Source: JAOPZW01 sp963788935
GTDB taxonomy: Bacteria; Actinomycetota; Thermoleophilia; Solirubrobacterales; Solirubrobacteraceae
Reading direction: 5' to 3'
DNA: 64,000 nucleotides
NCBI GenBank assembly: GCA_963788935.1
Contig: CAWBIM010000012.1
Location: 159,249-223,248 of the forward strand
The notes beneath the pieces are model-generated. The model did no database searches and was not told where the DNA came from. It was given only the letters and a program-made list of their open reading frames with translations. Shown here in pieces: positions 1 through 8,661 of the stretch. The translations under genes and the position numbers were made by a program. The first letter of the stretch is position 1. Every line of letters starts with the position of its first letter.

Positions 1-304
1 GGACCGCCGCGACGAGCTCCTCGTCGGCGCCCTCGGCGGCCGGGAGCTGGAGGACGACGCGGTCGGAGCGGACCGGCACCGGGCCGACCCGCAGCAGCAG
101 GTCGCGGCCGACCGCCAGCCACGCGGCGTGCCCGCCGGTGAGCGCCTGCAGGCCAACCTCGGAGAGTGCGTCGACGATGACCTTCGTGCCGTCGACGAGC
201 AGCTCGTAGCCGAGCAGGTTCAGGTCGCGGTCGAGCACGGGCTGGCGTGCGACGAGCACCTCGCGAGCGGGGGCCTGGGCGGTGGCGGCGAAGGAGCTCT
301 GCAT
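1..304 (-). CDS. EAL-HDOD signalling protein, N-terminal part (runs off the window)
   Basis: The visible 101 residues are the start of a YuxH-type protein, which joins an EAL-like domain to an HDOD domain. They include VARQPVLDRDLNLLGYELL, then VIVDALSEVGLQALTGGHA and a DLLLRV strand, which is how this family opens. Members of the family are usually regulatory scaffolds; many have a degenerate EAL domain and bind or fail to cleave c-di-GMP, which cannot be judged from this fragment. I start at 304 because GGAG lies 5 bases upstream; an in-frame ATG at 319 is an alternative. The gene is divergent from the cox operon. The C-terminal HDOD half lies outside the window. Confidence 0.75.
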   Translation of the reverse strand, partial: MQSSFAATAQAPAREVLVARQPVLDRDLNLLGYELLVDGTKVIVDALSEVGLQALTGGHAAWLAVGRDLLLRVGPVPVRSDRVVLQLPAAEGADEELVAAV

Positions 305-381
305 GTCCGCTCCAGTCATCGGTCCGCATTCAGGCTCCTTGAGCCGAGAACGGCCCCGAAATCGTGTCCGGACGACGCCCC

Positions 382-408
382 TTGGCCGCGCAACGGATCA
401 GGTAGGGT
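382..408 (+). promoter_or_regulatory. Possible promoter of the cox operon
   Basis: TTGGCC at 382-387 and TAGGGT at 403-408 resemble -35 and -10 boxes, with a short 15-base spacer. The same TAGGGT hexamer precedes other genes in this window. Transcription from here would leave a leader of about 30 bases that carries the GAGGAGAGGA ribosome site of coxS. Confidence 0.35.
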
Positions 409-446
409 CGCGGGCCGACCGGCGATGTGAACTCGAGAGGAGAGGA

Positions 447-944
447 ATGAGCACCGTACAGGTCTCCATCACCGTGAATGGTGAGCCACACGCGCTCGAC
501 GTGGAGCCGCGGCTGCTCCTCGTCCACCTGCTGCGCGACAGCCTGGGGCTGACGGGCACGCACGTCGGCTGCGACACGTCCAACTGCGGCGCGTGCACCG
601 TCCATCTCGACGGTGAGGCCGTGAAGAGCTGCACCGTGCTCGCCGTCCAGGCCGACGGCGCCGAGGTCAAGACCATCGAGGGCATGGCCGCCGCCGACGG
701 CACGCTGCATCCGCTCCAGGAGGCCTTCTGGAACGACCACGCGCTGCAGTGCGGCTACTGCACCCCGGGCATGATCATGTCCGCCGCCGACCTGCTGGCG
801 CGCAACCCCGACCCGTCGGAGGCGGAGATCCGCAGCGGGCTCGAGGGCAACCTGTGCCGGTGCACCGGCTACCACAACATCGTGCGGGCGGTGCAGGACG
901 CCGCGAAGACCGGCTCCGCCGTCGGCGCCGGCTCGGGAGACTGA
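447..944 (+). CDS. coxS: Molybdenum hydroxylase small subunit, [2Fe-2S] protein (CoxS type)
   Basis: This 165-residue protein is the iron-sulfur subunit that passes electrons from the molybdenum centre of CoxL to the FAD of CoxM. The plant-type [2Fe-2S] cysteines are C42, C47, C50 and C62. The second cluster, in the all-helical domain, uses C102, C105, C137 and C139, within the motifs QCGYCTPG and CRCTGY. All eight cysteines are present and the length is normal. The ATG at 447 follows a strong purine-rich site, GAGGAGAGGA. The coxL start codon lies 2 bases after the stop, so the subunits are translated together. The order S-L-M is that of form II or other xanthine-oxidase-family operons rather than the M-S-L order of form I CO dehydrogenase. 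Confidence 0.93.
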   Translation: MSTVQVSITVNGEPHALDVEPRLLLVHLLRDSLGLTGTHVGCDTSNCGACTVHLDGEAVKSCTVLAVQADGAEVKTIEGMAAADGTLHPLQEAFWNDHALQCGYCTPGMIMSAADLLARNPDPSEAEIRSGLEGNLCRCTGYHNIVRAVQDAAKTGSAVGAGSGD

Positions 945-946
945 CC

Positions 947-3403
947 ATGAGCACCGCTGAAGAGACCCGCTCCGGCAACGGCCACGTCGGCCGCTCGCTC
1001 CGGCGCAAGGAGGACCCGCGCCTGATCACCGGCCGGTCGCGGTACGTCGACGACATCACGCTCCCCGGGACGCTCTTCGTCGCCTTCGTCCGCTCGCCCG
1101 AGGCGCACGCGCGCATCACGTCGATCGACACGTCCGCGGCCAAGGCGCGCGACGGCGTCGTCGCCGTCTACGTCGGCGAGGACATGGACTCGGGCGGCCC
1201 GATGCCGACCGCGTGGGCGCCGCCCGGCGTCACCGTCAACACGCCCGAGCACTGGCCGCTGGCGAAGGGCAAGGTCCGCCACGTCGGCGACGCGGTCGCC
1301 GCGGTCATCGGCCACGACCGCTACGCCGTCGTCGACGCCGCCGAGGACGTCATCGTCGACTACGAGCCGCTGCCGGTCGTGCTCGACCCCGAGGAGGCCC
1401 TGAAGGACGAGGTCGTCATCAACGACGACGTCGGCACGAACAAGTCCCACGAGTGGTCCCTCGGCGGCGGCGACCTCGAGGCGGGCTTCGCCGAGGCCGA
1501 CGTGATCGTCGAGCGCCGGATCGTCAACCACCGCATCTCGGGCGCCGCGATCGAGCCGCGCGCCGTGCTCGCCGAGGAGCGCGCGGGCAGCCTGACCATC
1601 TGGAGCTCGACCCAGGTCCCGCACTTCCTGCGCAACATCGTGGCCGCGCTGCTCGGCATGAGCACGGACCGCGTGCGCGCCATCGCCCCGGAGGTCGGCG
1701 GCGGCTTCGGCTCCAAGCTGCAGATCTACGCCGAGGAGGTCTTCTGCGCCTGGGCCGCGGTCAAGCTCGACCGGCCGATCAAGTGGGTCGCGACCCGCTC
1801 GGACGACATGGCCACGATGCACCACGGCCGCGACCAGGTCGCGTACACGAAGATGGGCGCCAAGCGCGACGGCAAGGTCACCGCGTTCCACGTGAAGATC
1901 GTCGCGGACCTCGGGGCCTACCACCTGCTGCTGACCCCGTCGATCCCGTCCTTCGGCGGGTTCGTCATGAGCGGCGTCTACACGTTCCCCGCGGTGCAGA
2001 CGGACGTCATCGGCGTCCTGACGAACAAGTTCCCGACCGACGCCATCCGCGGCGCGGGCCGGCCCGAGGCCACCCACATGATCGAGGTGACCATGGACCA
2101 GCTCGCCCACGAGCTGGGGATGGACCCGCTCGAGCTGCGGCGGCGCAACTTCATCCCGCCGCACAACGAGCCGCACGAGACCGCGATCGGCGTCATGTAC
2201 GACTCGGGCAACCACGACGGCACGCTCGACAAGCTCCTCGAGCACGTCGACGTCGCGGGCTTCCGCGAGGAGCAGAAGCGCCTGCGCGACGAGGGCGTCC
2301 ACCGCGGGATCGGGTTCTGCACGTACACCGAGGTGTGCGGCGTCGCCCCGACGCGCGTGTTCGGACCGCCCGGGTTCGGCGTGCAGGGCGGCGGCTGGGA
2401 GTCCGGCATGGTGCGCGTCCAGTCCAGCGGCGCGGTGACCGTCTACACGGGCACCTCACCGCACGGCCAGGGCCACGAGACCGGCTTCGCGCAGATCGTC
2501 GCCGACCGGCTCGCGGTCGACCCGCAGCAGGTCGAGGTCATCCACGGCGACACGGCGACCGGGCCCGAGGGCCTCGACACCTACGGCTCGCGCACGCTGG
2601 CCGTCGGCGGCGAGGCGGTGGCCCGCGCGGCCGACAAGGTCGTGGCCAAGGCGAAGGCGATCGTCGCCCACCAGCTCGAGGCGGCGCCGGAGGACATCGA
2701 GGTCCGCGACGGCAAGTTCCAGGTCAAGGGCTCGCCCGACAAGGCGATGTCGATGGCCGAGATCGCGGGCGAGGCGTACATCCCGCTGAACCTGCCCGAG
2801 GGCATGGAGCCCGGGCTCGAGGAGATCGCGTTCTACGACCCGGAGAACTTCGTGTTCCCGTTCGGGGCGCACGCGTGCTTCGTCGACGTCGACGTCGACA
2901 CCGGCAAGGTGAAGATCGTGCGCTACGTCGCGGTGGACGACTGCGGCCCCGCGATCAACCCGCTGCTCATCGACGGCCAGGTCCACGGCGGCATCGCGCA
3001 GTCGATCGGGCAGGCGCTCTACGAGCAGGTCGTCTACGACGCCGACGGCCAGCTCGTGACCGGCACGTTCGTCGACTACGCCCTGCCGACGGCGAACGAG
3101 ATCCCGTCGTTCGAGACCGACCGCACGGAGACCCCGTCGCCGACGAACTCGCTCGGCGTGAAGGGCGTCGGCGAGGCGGGGACGATCGCGGCGACCGCGG
3201 CCGTGACGAACGCGGTCATCGACGCGCTGCGGCCGCTCGGCGTCACGTACGTCGACATGCCGCTCACGCCGATGCGCATCTGGCAGGCGATCCACACCGC
3301 CGGCGGCCCGGCGGCGACCGAGCAGGGCAAGGAGGTCGGCGAGCACGGGCAGGGCTCGTCCGGCTCCGGACCGACCAGCCCGTCCGAGGGAGGTGCGCAG
3401 TGA
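947..3403 (+). CDS. coxL: Molybdenum hydroxylase large subunit (CoxL type, form II-like)
   Basis: This is the 818-residue catalytic subunit of a xanthine-oxidase-family hydroxylase that binds molybdopterin cytosine dinucleotide. The substrate loop reads AIRGAGR at residues 366-372. Genuine form I CO dehydrogenase has AYRCSFR there and form II has AYRGAGR, so this enzyme is close to form II with Tyr replaced by Ile. The general-base glutamate of the family is E743 in GVGEAG. The glycine-rich cofactor segment VGGGFGSK is present. CO oxidation is therefore not assured, and an aldehyde or N-heterocycle may be the substrate. The stop overlaps the GTG start of coxM. No frameshift is seen in 2.4 kb. 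Confidence 0.9.
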   Translation: MSTAEETRSGNGHVGRSLRRKEDPRLITGRSRYVDDITLPGTLFVAFVRSPEAHARITSIDTSAAKARDGVVAVYVGEDMDSGGPMPTAWAPPGVTVNTPEHWPLAKGKVRHVGDAVAAVIGHDRYAVVDAAEDVIVDYEPLPVVLDPEEALKDEVVINDDVGTNKSHEWSLGGGDLEAGFAEADVIVERRIVNHRISGAAIEPRAVLAEERAGSLTIWSSTQVPHFLRNIVAALLGMSTDRVRAIAPEVGGGFGSKLQIYAEEVFCAWAAVKLDRPIKWVATRSDDMATMHHGRDQVAYTKMGAKRDGKVTAFHVKIVADLGAYHLLLTPSIPSFGGFVMSGVYTFPAVQTDVIGVLTNKFPTDAIRGAGRPEATHMIEVTMDQLAHELGMDPLELRRRNFIPPHNEPHETAIGVMYDSGNHDGTLDKLLEHVDVAGFREEQKRLRDEGVHRGIGFCTYTEVCGVAPTRVFGPPGFGVQGGGWESGMVRVQSSGAVTVYTGTSPHGQGHETGFAQIVADRLAVDPQQVEVIHGDTATGPEGLDTYGSRTLAVGGEAVARAADKVVAKAKAIVAHQLEAAPEDIEVRDGKFQVKGSPDKAMSMAEIAGEAYIPLNLPEGMEPGLEEIAFYDPENFVFPFGAHACFVDVDVDTGKVKIVRYVAVDDCGPAINPLLIDGQVHGGIAQSIGQALYEQVVYDADGQLVTGTFVDYALPTANEIPSFETDRTETPSPTNSLGVKGVGEAGTIAATAAVTNAVIDALRPLGVTYVDMPLTPMRIWQAIHTAGGPAATEQGKEVGEHGQGSSGSGPTSPSEGGAQ

Positions 3404-4255
3404 TCCCGCCCGAGTTCGAGTACACCGTCCCCGAGTCGCTCGACGAGGCGCTCAAGGCGCTCGCCGACGGCGGCGAGGACGCGAAGGTCCTCGCGGGCGG
3501 CCACTCGCTGCTGCCGCTCATGAAGCTCCGCCTCGCGGCGCCGACGCTGCTCGTGGACATCCGCAAGCTGCCCGGCATGCGCGGGGTCGAGCGCGCGAAC
3601 GGCGGCTGGAAGATCGGCCCGATGACCCGCCACGCCGATCTGCAGGTCGAACGGCGAGCTCGGCATCGTCGCGGAGGTGGCGTCGCACATCGCCGACCAG
3701 CAGGTCCGCAACCGCGGCACGATCGGCGGCTCGATCGCCCACGGCGACCCGGCCTCCGACCTGCCGACGGTCCTGCTCGCCCTCGACGGCACGGTGAGCA
3801 TCACGGGCGCCGGGGGCGCGTCGCGCGAGGTCGCGGCGGCCGACGTGTTCGAGGACTACCTGACCACGGCGGTCGGGCCGGGCGAGGTCCTCACGCAGAT
3901 CACCCTGCCGTCCATGGACGGCTACGGCTTCGGCTACGAGAAGTTCAACCGCCGCGCCGAGGACTGGGCGATGGTCGGGGTCGTCGCGCTCGTCAAGAAG
4001 GCCGGCGACGGCTCGGTCGAGGACGTGCGGATCGGCCTGACGCACATGGGCTCGACGCCGCTGCGGGCCACCGCCGTCGAGAACGCGCTGAAGGGCCAGG
4101 GCCTCGACGCGCAGAGCATCGCGAGCGCCGCCGAGCAGGCCGCCGAGGGCACCGACCCGCCGGGCGACCTCAACGCGACGCCGGACTACAAGCGCCACCT
4201 CGCCCGCGTGCTCACGCGGCGGGCGCTGGAGCAGGCGGCCGGGGTCTCGTCCTGA
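3400..4255 (+). CDS. coxM: Molybdenum hydroxylase FAD subunit (CoxM type), frameshifted
   Basis: The 284-residue FAD subunit takes electrons from CoxS and passes them to the respiratory quinone pool or another acceptor. The two FAD-binding loops are visible as AGGHSLLP near residue 33 and TIGGSIAHGDPASD near residue 106. The GTG at 3400 overlaps the coxL stop and has GGGAGG six bases upstream. The reading frame shifts by +1 near 3655: the first part ends in HADLQVER and the second resumes at ELGIVAEVASHIAD. Removing one base rejoins a normal protein, so this looks like a sequence error rather than decay. The following ATPase gene overlaps its stop codon. Confidence 0.88.
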
Positions 4256-5103
4256 GCGGGGCCCTGCGGTCACCGGACGCGGTCGGCGAGGCGCTGCGCG
4301 AGCAGCGCTACCTCGCCGACCGCCCCCTGGCGACGTCCGTCTTCCTCGCCGGCGAGCTCGGGCTGCCGCTGCTCGTCGAGGGCGAGGCCGGCGTCGGGAA
4401 GACCGAGGTGGCGAAGGCGCTCGCCGGGGCCACCGGCGCGCGCCTGATCCGCCTGCAGTGCCACGAGGGCATCGACGTCCACCAGGCCCTCTACGACTGG
4501 GACTACGCGCGCCAGCTCCTCGCGCTGCGCGCGGCCGAGGGCGGGGTCGACGAGGGCGAGCTGTTCTCGCGCCGCTTCCTGCTGCGCCGGCCGCTGCTCG
4601 AGGCGCTCGAGCACGACGGGCCGGTCGTGCTCCTCGTCGACGAGGTCGACCGCGCCGACGACGAGTTCGAGGCGTTCCTGCTCGAGATCCTCTCGGACTT
4701 CCAGGTCACGATCCCCGAGCTCGGCGAGACGATCGCGGCCAAGCGCCGGCCGCTCGTGGTCCTCACGTCGAATCGCACGCGCGAGCTGCACGACGCGCTC
4801 AAGCGCCGCTGCCTCTACCACTGGATCGACTACCCCACGCGCACGCGCGAGGCGGAGATCGTCCGCGCGCGGATCCCGGGCGTCGCCGAGGCGGTGGCCG
4901 AGCGCGTGTGCGACGCCGTCGCGCGCCTGCGCGGCGTGGAGCTGTACAAGCTCCCCGGGGTCGGGGAGACGATCGCGTGGGCCCAGGCGCTCGTCGCGCT
5001 CGGCGGCCCCAACGGCGATCTCGAGGACACGCTCGGCGTCGCGCTCAAGGTCCGCGAGGACCTCGAGCGGGTGCGGGAGCTGGGGGTGCTCGAGGGTGTC
5101 TGA
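4252..5103 (+). CDS. coxD: MoxR-type AAA+ ATPase, CoxD type
   Basis: This AAA+ ATPase of about 283 residues belongs to the MoxR/CoxD group, a chaperone needed to mature the molybdenum-copper site in form I CO dehydrogenase. Walker A is GEAGVGKT near residues 44-51 and Walker B is VVLLVDEVD near 125-133; the sensor segment VLTSNRTRE follows. No ATG, GTG or TTG lies near the conserved N-terminus SPDAVGEAL, so translation probably begins at CTG 4252, which overlaps the coxM stop; CTG 4264 is an alternative. The end overlaps coxE by 8 bases. The D-E pair normally acts together. Confidence 0.88.
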   Translation: MSGALRSPDAVGEALREQRYLADRPLATSVFLAGELGLPLLVEGEAGVGKTEVAKALAGATGARLIRLQCHEGIDVHQALYDWDYARQLLALRAAEGGVDEGELFSRRFLLRRPLLEALEHDGPVVLLVDEVDRADDEFEAFLLEILSDFQVTIPELGETIAAKRRPLVVLTSNRTRELHDALKRRCLYHWIDYPTRTREAEIVRARIPGVAEAVAERVCDAVARLRGVELYKLPGVGETIAWAQALVALGGPNGDLEDTLGVALKVREDLERVRELGVLEGV

Positions 5104-6262
5104 CCCCGGCGCCGCGCTGCCCGCCGAGGCGCGGCGGGCGAGCGGCGCCGTGCTGGACCGCCTCACGACGCTCACGGCGCTGCTGCGCGCGGGCGGCGTG
5201 CGGGTCGGGACGGGCGAGCTCGAGTCGGCGGCGCGCGCGATGGCGGCGATCGACCCTTCCCAGCGCGGCGACGTCTACCTCGCGCTGCGCGCCGTGATGT
5301 GCTCCCGGCGCACGGACCATCCGGTGTTCGACAGCGCCTTCTCGGCCGTGTTCGGCGACGCCGCCACCGAGCCCGGACCCGACAACACCGGGATGCCACC
5401 CGGCTCGGAGCTCGTCGTGCCGCGCGCCGCGGCCCCGCCACCCGAGGACGCGCAGCCGAACCGGATCAGCGAGTCGGAGGTGCGCCCGGCGGCCTACAGC
5501 GAGGTCGAGCTGCTGCGCGACAAGGACTTCGCCCACTACACGGACATGGAGCGCGCGCAGGCCCGGCGGATCATCATGAGCCTCGCCCAGCACATGCCGA
5601 TGCGCGAGGCGCGGCGGACGCGGGCGACGCGCCGGCGCGGCGTGCGCCCCGACCTGCAGGCGACGGTCCGCGCGGCGCTCCGCCACGGCGGCGAGCCGCT
5701 CGACCGGCGCTGGCGCGAGCACGTCCAGGGACCGCGCAAGCTCGTGCTCGTCTGCGACGTCTCGGGCTCGATGGCGCCGTACGCGCGGATCCTGCTGCAG
5801 TACCTCCACGCCGCGGTCGCGACCCACCGGCGCGTCGAGGCGTTCGTCTTCGGCACGCGGCTGACGCGCGTCACGCACGAGCTCGGCATCCGCGACCCGG
5901 ACCGCGCGCTCGAGCGCGCGAGCGCCGCGGTCGTCGACTGGTCGGGCGGCACGCGCATCGGCGACGCGATCTCGACGCTGAACCGCGTGCACGGCCGGCG
6001 GCTCGGGCGCGGGTCGGTGATCGTGATCCTCTCCGACGGCTGGGACCGCGGCGACCCGGCCCTGCTCGGGGCCGAGATGGCGCGCCTGCGCCGCACCGCG
6101 CATCGCACGATCTGGCTCAATCCGCTGAAGGCCGCGCCGGACTACGAACCGCTGGCCCGCGGGATGGCGGCGGCGTTGCCGCATACTGATCACTTCATGG
6201 CCGGCAACTCGCTGCGGTCGCTGGCCGAGCTCGCGCAACTGCTGGAAGGAGGACTCGTATGA
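5096..6262 (+). CDS. coxE: von Willebrand factor A protein, CoxE type
   Basis: This is the 388-residue VWA partner of the CoxD ATPase. The C-terminal VWA domain has an intact metal-ion-dependent adhesion site: DVSGS at residues 221-225, the threonine of GGTRIGDAI and the aspartate of ILSDGWDRG. The N-terminal half is a family-specific region with no assigned function. In the known CoxD/CoxE pair, the two proteins remodel the apo-hydroxylase to install the sulfur and metal ligands of the active site. The GTG at 5096 overlaps the coxD end, and the stop overlaps the next ATG, so the operon remains coupled. Confidence 0.88.
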   Translation: MSDPGAALPAEARRASGAVLDRLTTLTALLRAGGVRVGTGELESAARAMAAIDPSQRGDVYLALRAVMCSRRTDHPVFDSAFSAVFGDAATEPGPDNTGMPPGSELVVPRAAAPPPEDAQPNRISESEVRPAAYSEVELLRDKDFAHYTDMERAQARRIIMSLAQHMPMREARRTRATRRRGVRPDLQATVRAALRHGGEPLDRRWREHVQGPRKLVLVCDVSGSMAPYARILLQYLHAAVATHRRVEAFVFGTRLTRVTHELGIRDPDRALERASAAVVDWSGGTRIGDAISTLNRVHGRRLGRGSVIVILSDGWDRGDPALLGAEMARLRRTAHRTIWLNPLKAAPDYEPLARGMAAALPHTDHFMAGNSLRSLAELAQLLEGGLV

Positions 6263-6573
6263 GGGACGTTCTGACGGACGTCGACGCCTGGACCGCCCGG
6301 GGCGAGAAGGTCGCGATCGCGATGGTCGTGGGCGTCAAGCGCTCCGCGCCGCGCCCGCCCGGCGCGAAGATGGCGATCAGCTCGAGCGGCGAGGTGTCGG
6401 GCGCCGTGTCGGGCGGCTGCGTCGAGGGCGCCGTCGTCGAGGTCGCCGAGAAGGTCATCAACGGCGGCGAGCCGCAGCTCCTGCACTTCGGCATCGCCGA
6501 CGAGGAAGCCTGGGACGTCGGGCTGCCGTGCGGCGGCGAGATCGACGTCTGGGTGGAGCGCTACGAGCCGTGA
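6259..6573 (+). CDS. XdhC/CoxI family protein, N-terminal-type (small)
   Basis: This 104-residue protein matches only the first, XdhC_CoxI, domain. It has the conserved GSAPRPPGAKM-like segment (here KRSAPRPPGAKMAI) and the SGGCVEGAV motif, then ends at LPCGGEIDVWVE. XdhC proteins bind molybdopterin and help insert the sulfurated cofactor into hydroxylases. The Rossmann half is encoded separately by the next gene, a split arrangement that is common in actinobacteria. The start overlaps coxE (ATGA) and the stop overlaps the next GTG. Confidence 0.87.
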   Translation: MRDVLTDVDAWTARGEKVAIAMVVGVKRSAPRPPGAKMAISSSGEVSGAVSGGCVEGAVVEVAEKVINGGEPQLLHFGIADEEAWDVGLPCGGEIDVWVERYEP

Positions 6574-7376
6574 ACGGCGCCGGCGGCAACGGGGGTGGGC
6601 TCACGCCGCAGGGGCGGTTCGCCGCGATCGCGCGGGACCTCGGGCGCGGCGCGCTCGTCACCGTGATGCGCGGGCCCGGCCTCGGCGCGCGGATGCTCGT
6701 GCACCCCGACGGCACGACCGAGGGCTCGCTCGGCGACGCGGACCTCGACCGCGCGGGCGCGGCCCACGCGGACGAGCTCATGTGGTCCGAGCGCTCGGAG
6801 GCGCGCGAGGAGGGCGAGGCGCTGCTCTTCATCGACGTGACGTTCCCGGCGCCGCGCCTGGTCATCTTCGGCGCGATCGACTTCGCCGCGCAGCTGTGCA
6901 CGCTCGCGCGCACGACCGGCTGGCGGCCGTACGTCTCCGACCCGCGCGGCTTCTTCGCGCGCAAGGACCGCTTCCCGGACGCCGAGGAGGTCTTCGTCGG
7001 CTGGCCGGACAAGACGTTCGCCGCGCTCGGCGGCATCGACCGCGCGATGTCGATCGCCGTGCTGACGCACGACCCGAAGCTCGACGACGCCGCGCTCGAG
7101 ATCGCGCTGCGCTCCGAGGCCGCCTACGTCGGGGCGATGGGCTCGCACCGCGCGCAGGCCAAGCGCCGCGACCGGCTCGTCGCGAAGGGGATCACCGACG
7201 AGGAGCTCGCGCGCCTGGCGGCGCCGATCGGCCTCGACCTCGGCGCGCTGACGGCGGAGGAGACGGCCCTGTCGATCATGAGCGAGATCGTCGCCCTGCG
7301 CCGCGGCCGGCCGGGCGGACGTCTGGCGCACGCGAGGGGCCGCATCCACGAGGTGACCGGCGAGGTCAACGCGTGA
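6570..7376 (+). CDS. XdhC family protein with Rossmann domain
   Basis: This 268-residue protein carries a short XdhC_CoxI-like N-terminus and the XdhC Rossmann domain. The dinucleotide loop LVIFGAIDFAAQL and the conserved DPRGFF, THDPKLD and YVGAMGSHR motifs are visible. In the loop, the usual GAGH(V/I) reads GAIDF, so nucleotide binding may differ. It probably works with the small XdhC protein upstream in delivering mature cofactor to CoxL. The GTG start at 6570 overlaps the previous stop, and the stop overlaps the next GTG. The first 13 residues are glycine-rich. Confidence 0.87.
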   Translation: MNGAGGNGGGLTPQGRFAAIARDLGRGALVTVMRGPGLGARMLVHPDGTTEGSLGDADLDRAGAAHADELMWSERSEAREEGEALLFIDVTFPAPRLVIFGAIDFAAQLCTLARTTGWRPYVSDPRGFFARKDRFPDAEEVFVGWPDKTFAALGGIDRAMSIAVLTHDPKLDDAALEIALRSEAAYVGAMGSHRAQAKRRDRLVAKGITDEELARLAAPIGLDLGALTAEETALSIMSEIVALRRGRPGGRLAHARGRIHEVTGEVNA

Positions 7377-7942
7377 TCGCAGGCCTCGTGCTCGCCGCGG
7401 GCGGGGCGCGCCGGTTCGGGTCGCCCAAGCAGCTCGCCGAGCTCGACGGCGTCCCCCTGCTGCAGCACGCGATCGACGCGATGCTCGCCGTCCCCGCGCT
7501 CGACCGCGTCGTGGTCGTGCTCGGCAACGTCGCGGAGGAGGTCGCGGCCGCGGTGAAGTTCGCCAGCGCCGAGCCGGTCGTGTGCCGCGAGTGGGAGGAG
7601 GGCATGGCGGCGTCGCTGCGCTGCGGGGTCGCCGAGCTGCCCGAGGCGGACTGGGTCGTCGTGACGCTGGGCGACATGCCCGGCGTGACGCCCGAGGCGA
7701 TCGAGGCGGTCATGGCGGGTGTCGGGCCGGAGGTCGACGCCGTGCGGGCCGAGTACGGCGGGCGGGCCGGGCACCCGGTGGCGCTGTCGCGGTCACTGCT
7801 CGATCGCGTCGGCGACCTGCGCGGCGACGTGGGTGCGCGCGATTTGCTGCGCGATGCGCGGGTAGGTGGGGTCGAAGCGCTGCATCTGGCGCGGCCGGAC
7901 GACGTCGACACCCCCGAGGAACTGGAGGCGATCCGCGCATGA
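7373..7942 (+). CDS. Molybdopterin nucleotidyltransferase, MocA/MobA type
   Basis: This 189-residue protein has a MobA-like NTP-transferase fold. The nucleotide-binding signature LAAGGARRFGSPKQL opens the protein and the metal-binding LGDMPGVTPE segment lies near residue 102. In a cox-type operon its likely job is to join CMP to molybdopterin, making the cytosine dinucleotide cofactor that xanthine-oxidase-family hydroxylases use; choice of CTP over GTP is inferred from context. The GTG start overlaps the previous stop by 4 bases, and the stop overlaps coxG by 4 bases. Confidence 0.87.
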   Translation: MIAGLVLAAGGARRFGSPKQLAELDGVPLLQHAIDAMLAVPALDRVVVVLGNVAEEVAAAVKFASAEPVVCREWEEGMAASLRCGVAELPEADWVVVTLGDMPGVTPEAIEAVMAGVGPEVDAVRAEYGGRAGHPVALSRSLLDRVGDLRGDVGARDLLRDARVGGVEALHLARPDDVDTPEELEAIRA

Positions 7943-8661
7943 AGCTCGAGCAGTCGTTCTCGGTGCAGGCCCCGATCGACGAGGTCTGGGCGGCGCTGAT
8001 CGACGTCGAGCGGATCGCGCCCTGCCTCCCGGGCGCGGAGATCACCGGCCAGGAGCCCGACGGTGCCTACGGCGGCACGTTCACGGTGAAGCTCGGCCCG
8101 ACGACGGCGTCGTACCGGGGGTCGCTGCGGATGGAGGCCGTCGACGAGGCCGCGCGCACCGTGACGATGAGCGCGAAGGGCACAGACCGTCGCGGTCAGG
8201 GCGGCGCGAGCGCGACGATCGTCTCGACGATGCGCGAGGAGGGCGGCGCGACCAGCGTCGACGTCCTCACGGACTTCCACATCACCGGCCGGCTGGCGCG
8301 GTTCGGGCGCTCGGGGATGATCGAGGACATCTCGCGGCGGCTGATGCGCGACTTCTCGACGTGCCTGCAGACGAGCATCGGAGGCGGTACCGGCGGCGGG
8401 GTCGCGGATGCGGCCGAGACCCCCGACCTCGCTGATGCCGCCATCGCCTCGGCCGGCGGCGCCGCCGCCGAGGCCGCGAGCGCGAGCGCCGCGCCCCCCG
8501 GCGCCGACGACCTCGCCGTAGGGTCCCGCCGCTCCGGCCCCACCGCCACCGCCCCGGTCGTCGACGCCCCCGCCGCTGATCGGGACGCCCGTGCAGCGCT
8601 CGGGGTCGCCGCCGCCGCTCGTCGGGAAGCCGGTGCAGCGCGAGCCGCCGCGCGCGCCTGA
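7939..8661 (+). CDS. coxG: CoxG-type SRPBCC protein; frame probably broken near 8521
   Basis: Residues 1-150 form an SRPBCC (START-like) domain of the CoxG family, beginning KLEQSFSVQAPIDEVWAAL and including the LPGAEIT and KLGPTTASYRG motifs. CoxG anchors the hydroxylase to the membrane and, in mycobacteria, is reported to shuttle menaquinone to it. As written the frame continues to 8661 in alanine-rich text. One base removed near 8521 would instead join it to the proline-rich frame that ends at 9901, giving 653 residues with a membrane-seeking end. I favour the joined form, because CoxG proteins typically have a disordered linker and a C-terminal anchor. Confidence 0.8.
   Translation: MKLEQSFSVQAPIDEVWAALIDVERIAPCLPGAEITGQEPDGAYGGTFTVKLGPTTASYRGSLRMEAVDEAARTVTMSAKGTDRRGQGGASATIVSTMREEGGATSVDVLTDFHITGRLARFGRSGMIEDISRRLMRDFSTCLQTSIGGGTGGGVADAAETPDLADAAIASAGGAAAEAASASAAPPGADDLAVGSRRSGPTATAPVVDAPAADRDARAALGVAAAARREAGAARAAARA

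Noticed and set aside
947..3403. Genuine form I CO dehydrogenase
   Set aside because: The AYRCSFR loop with its copper-binding cysteine is absent and the subunit order is S-L-M.
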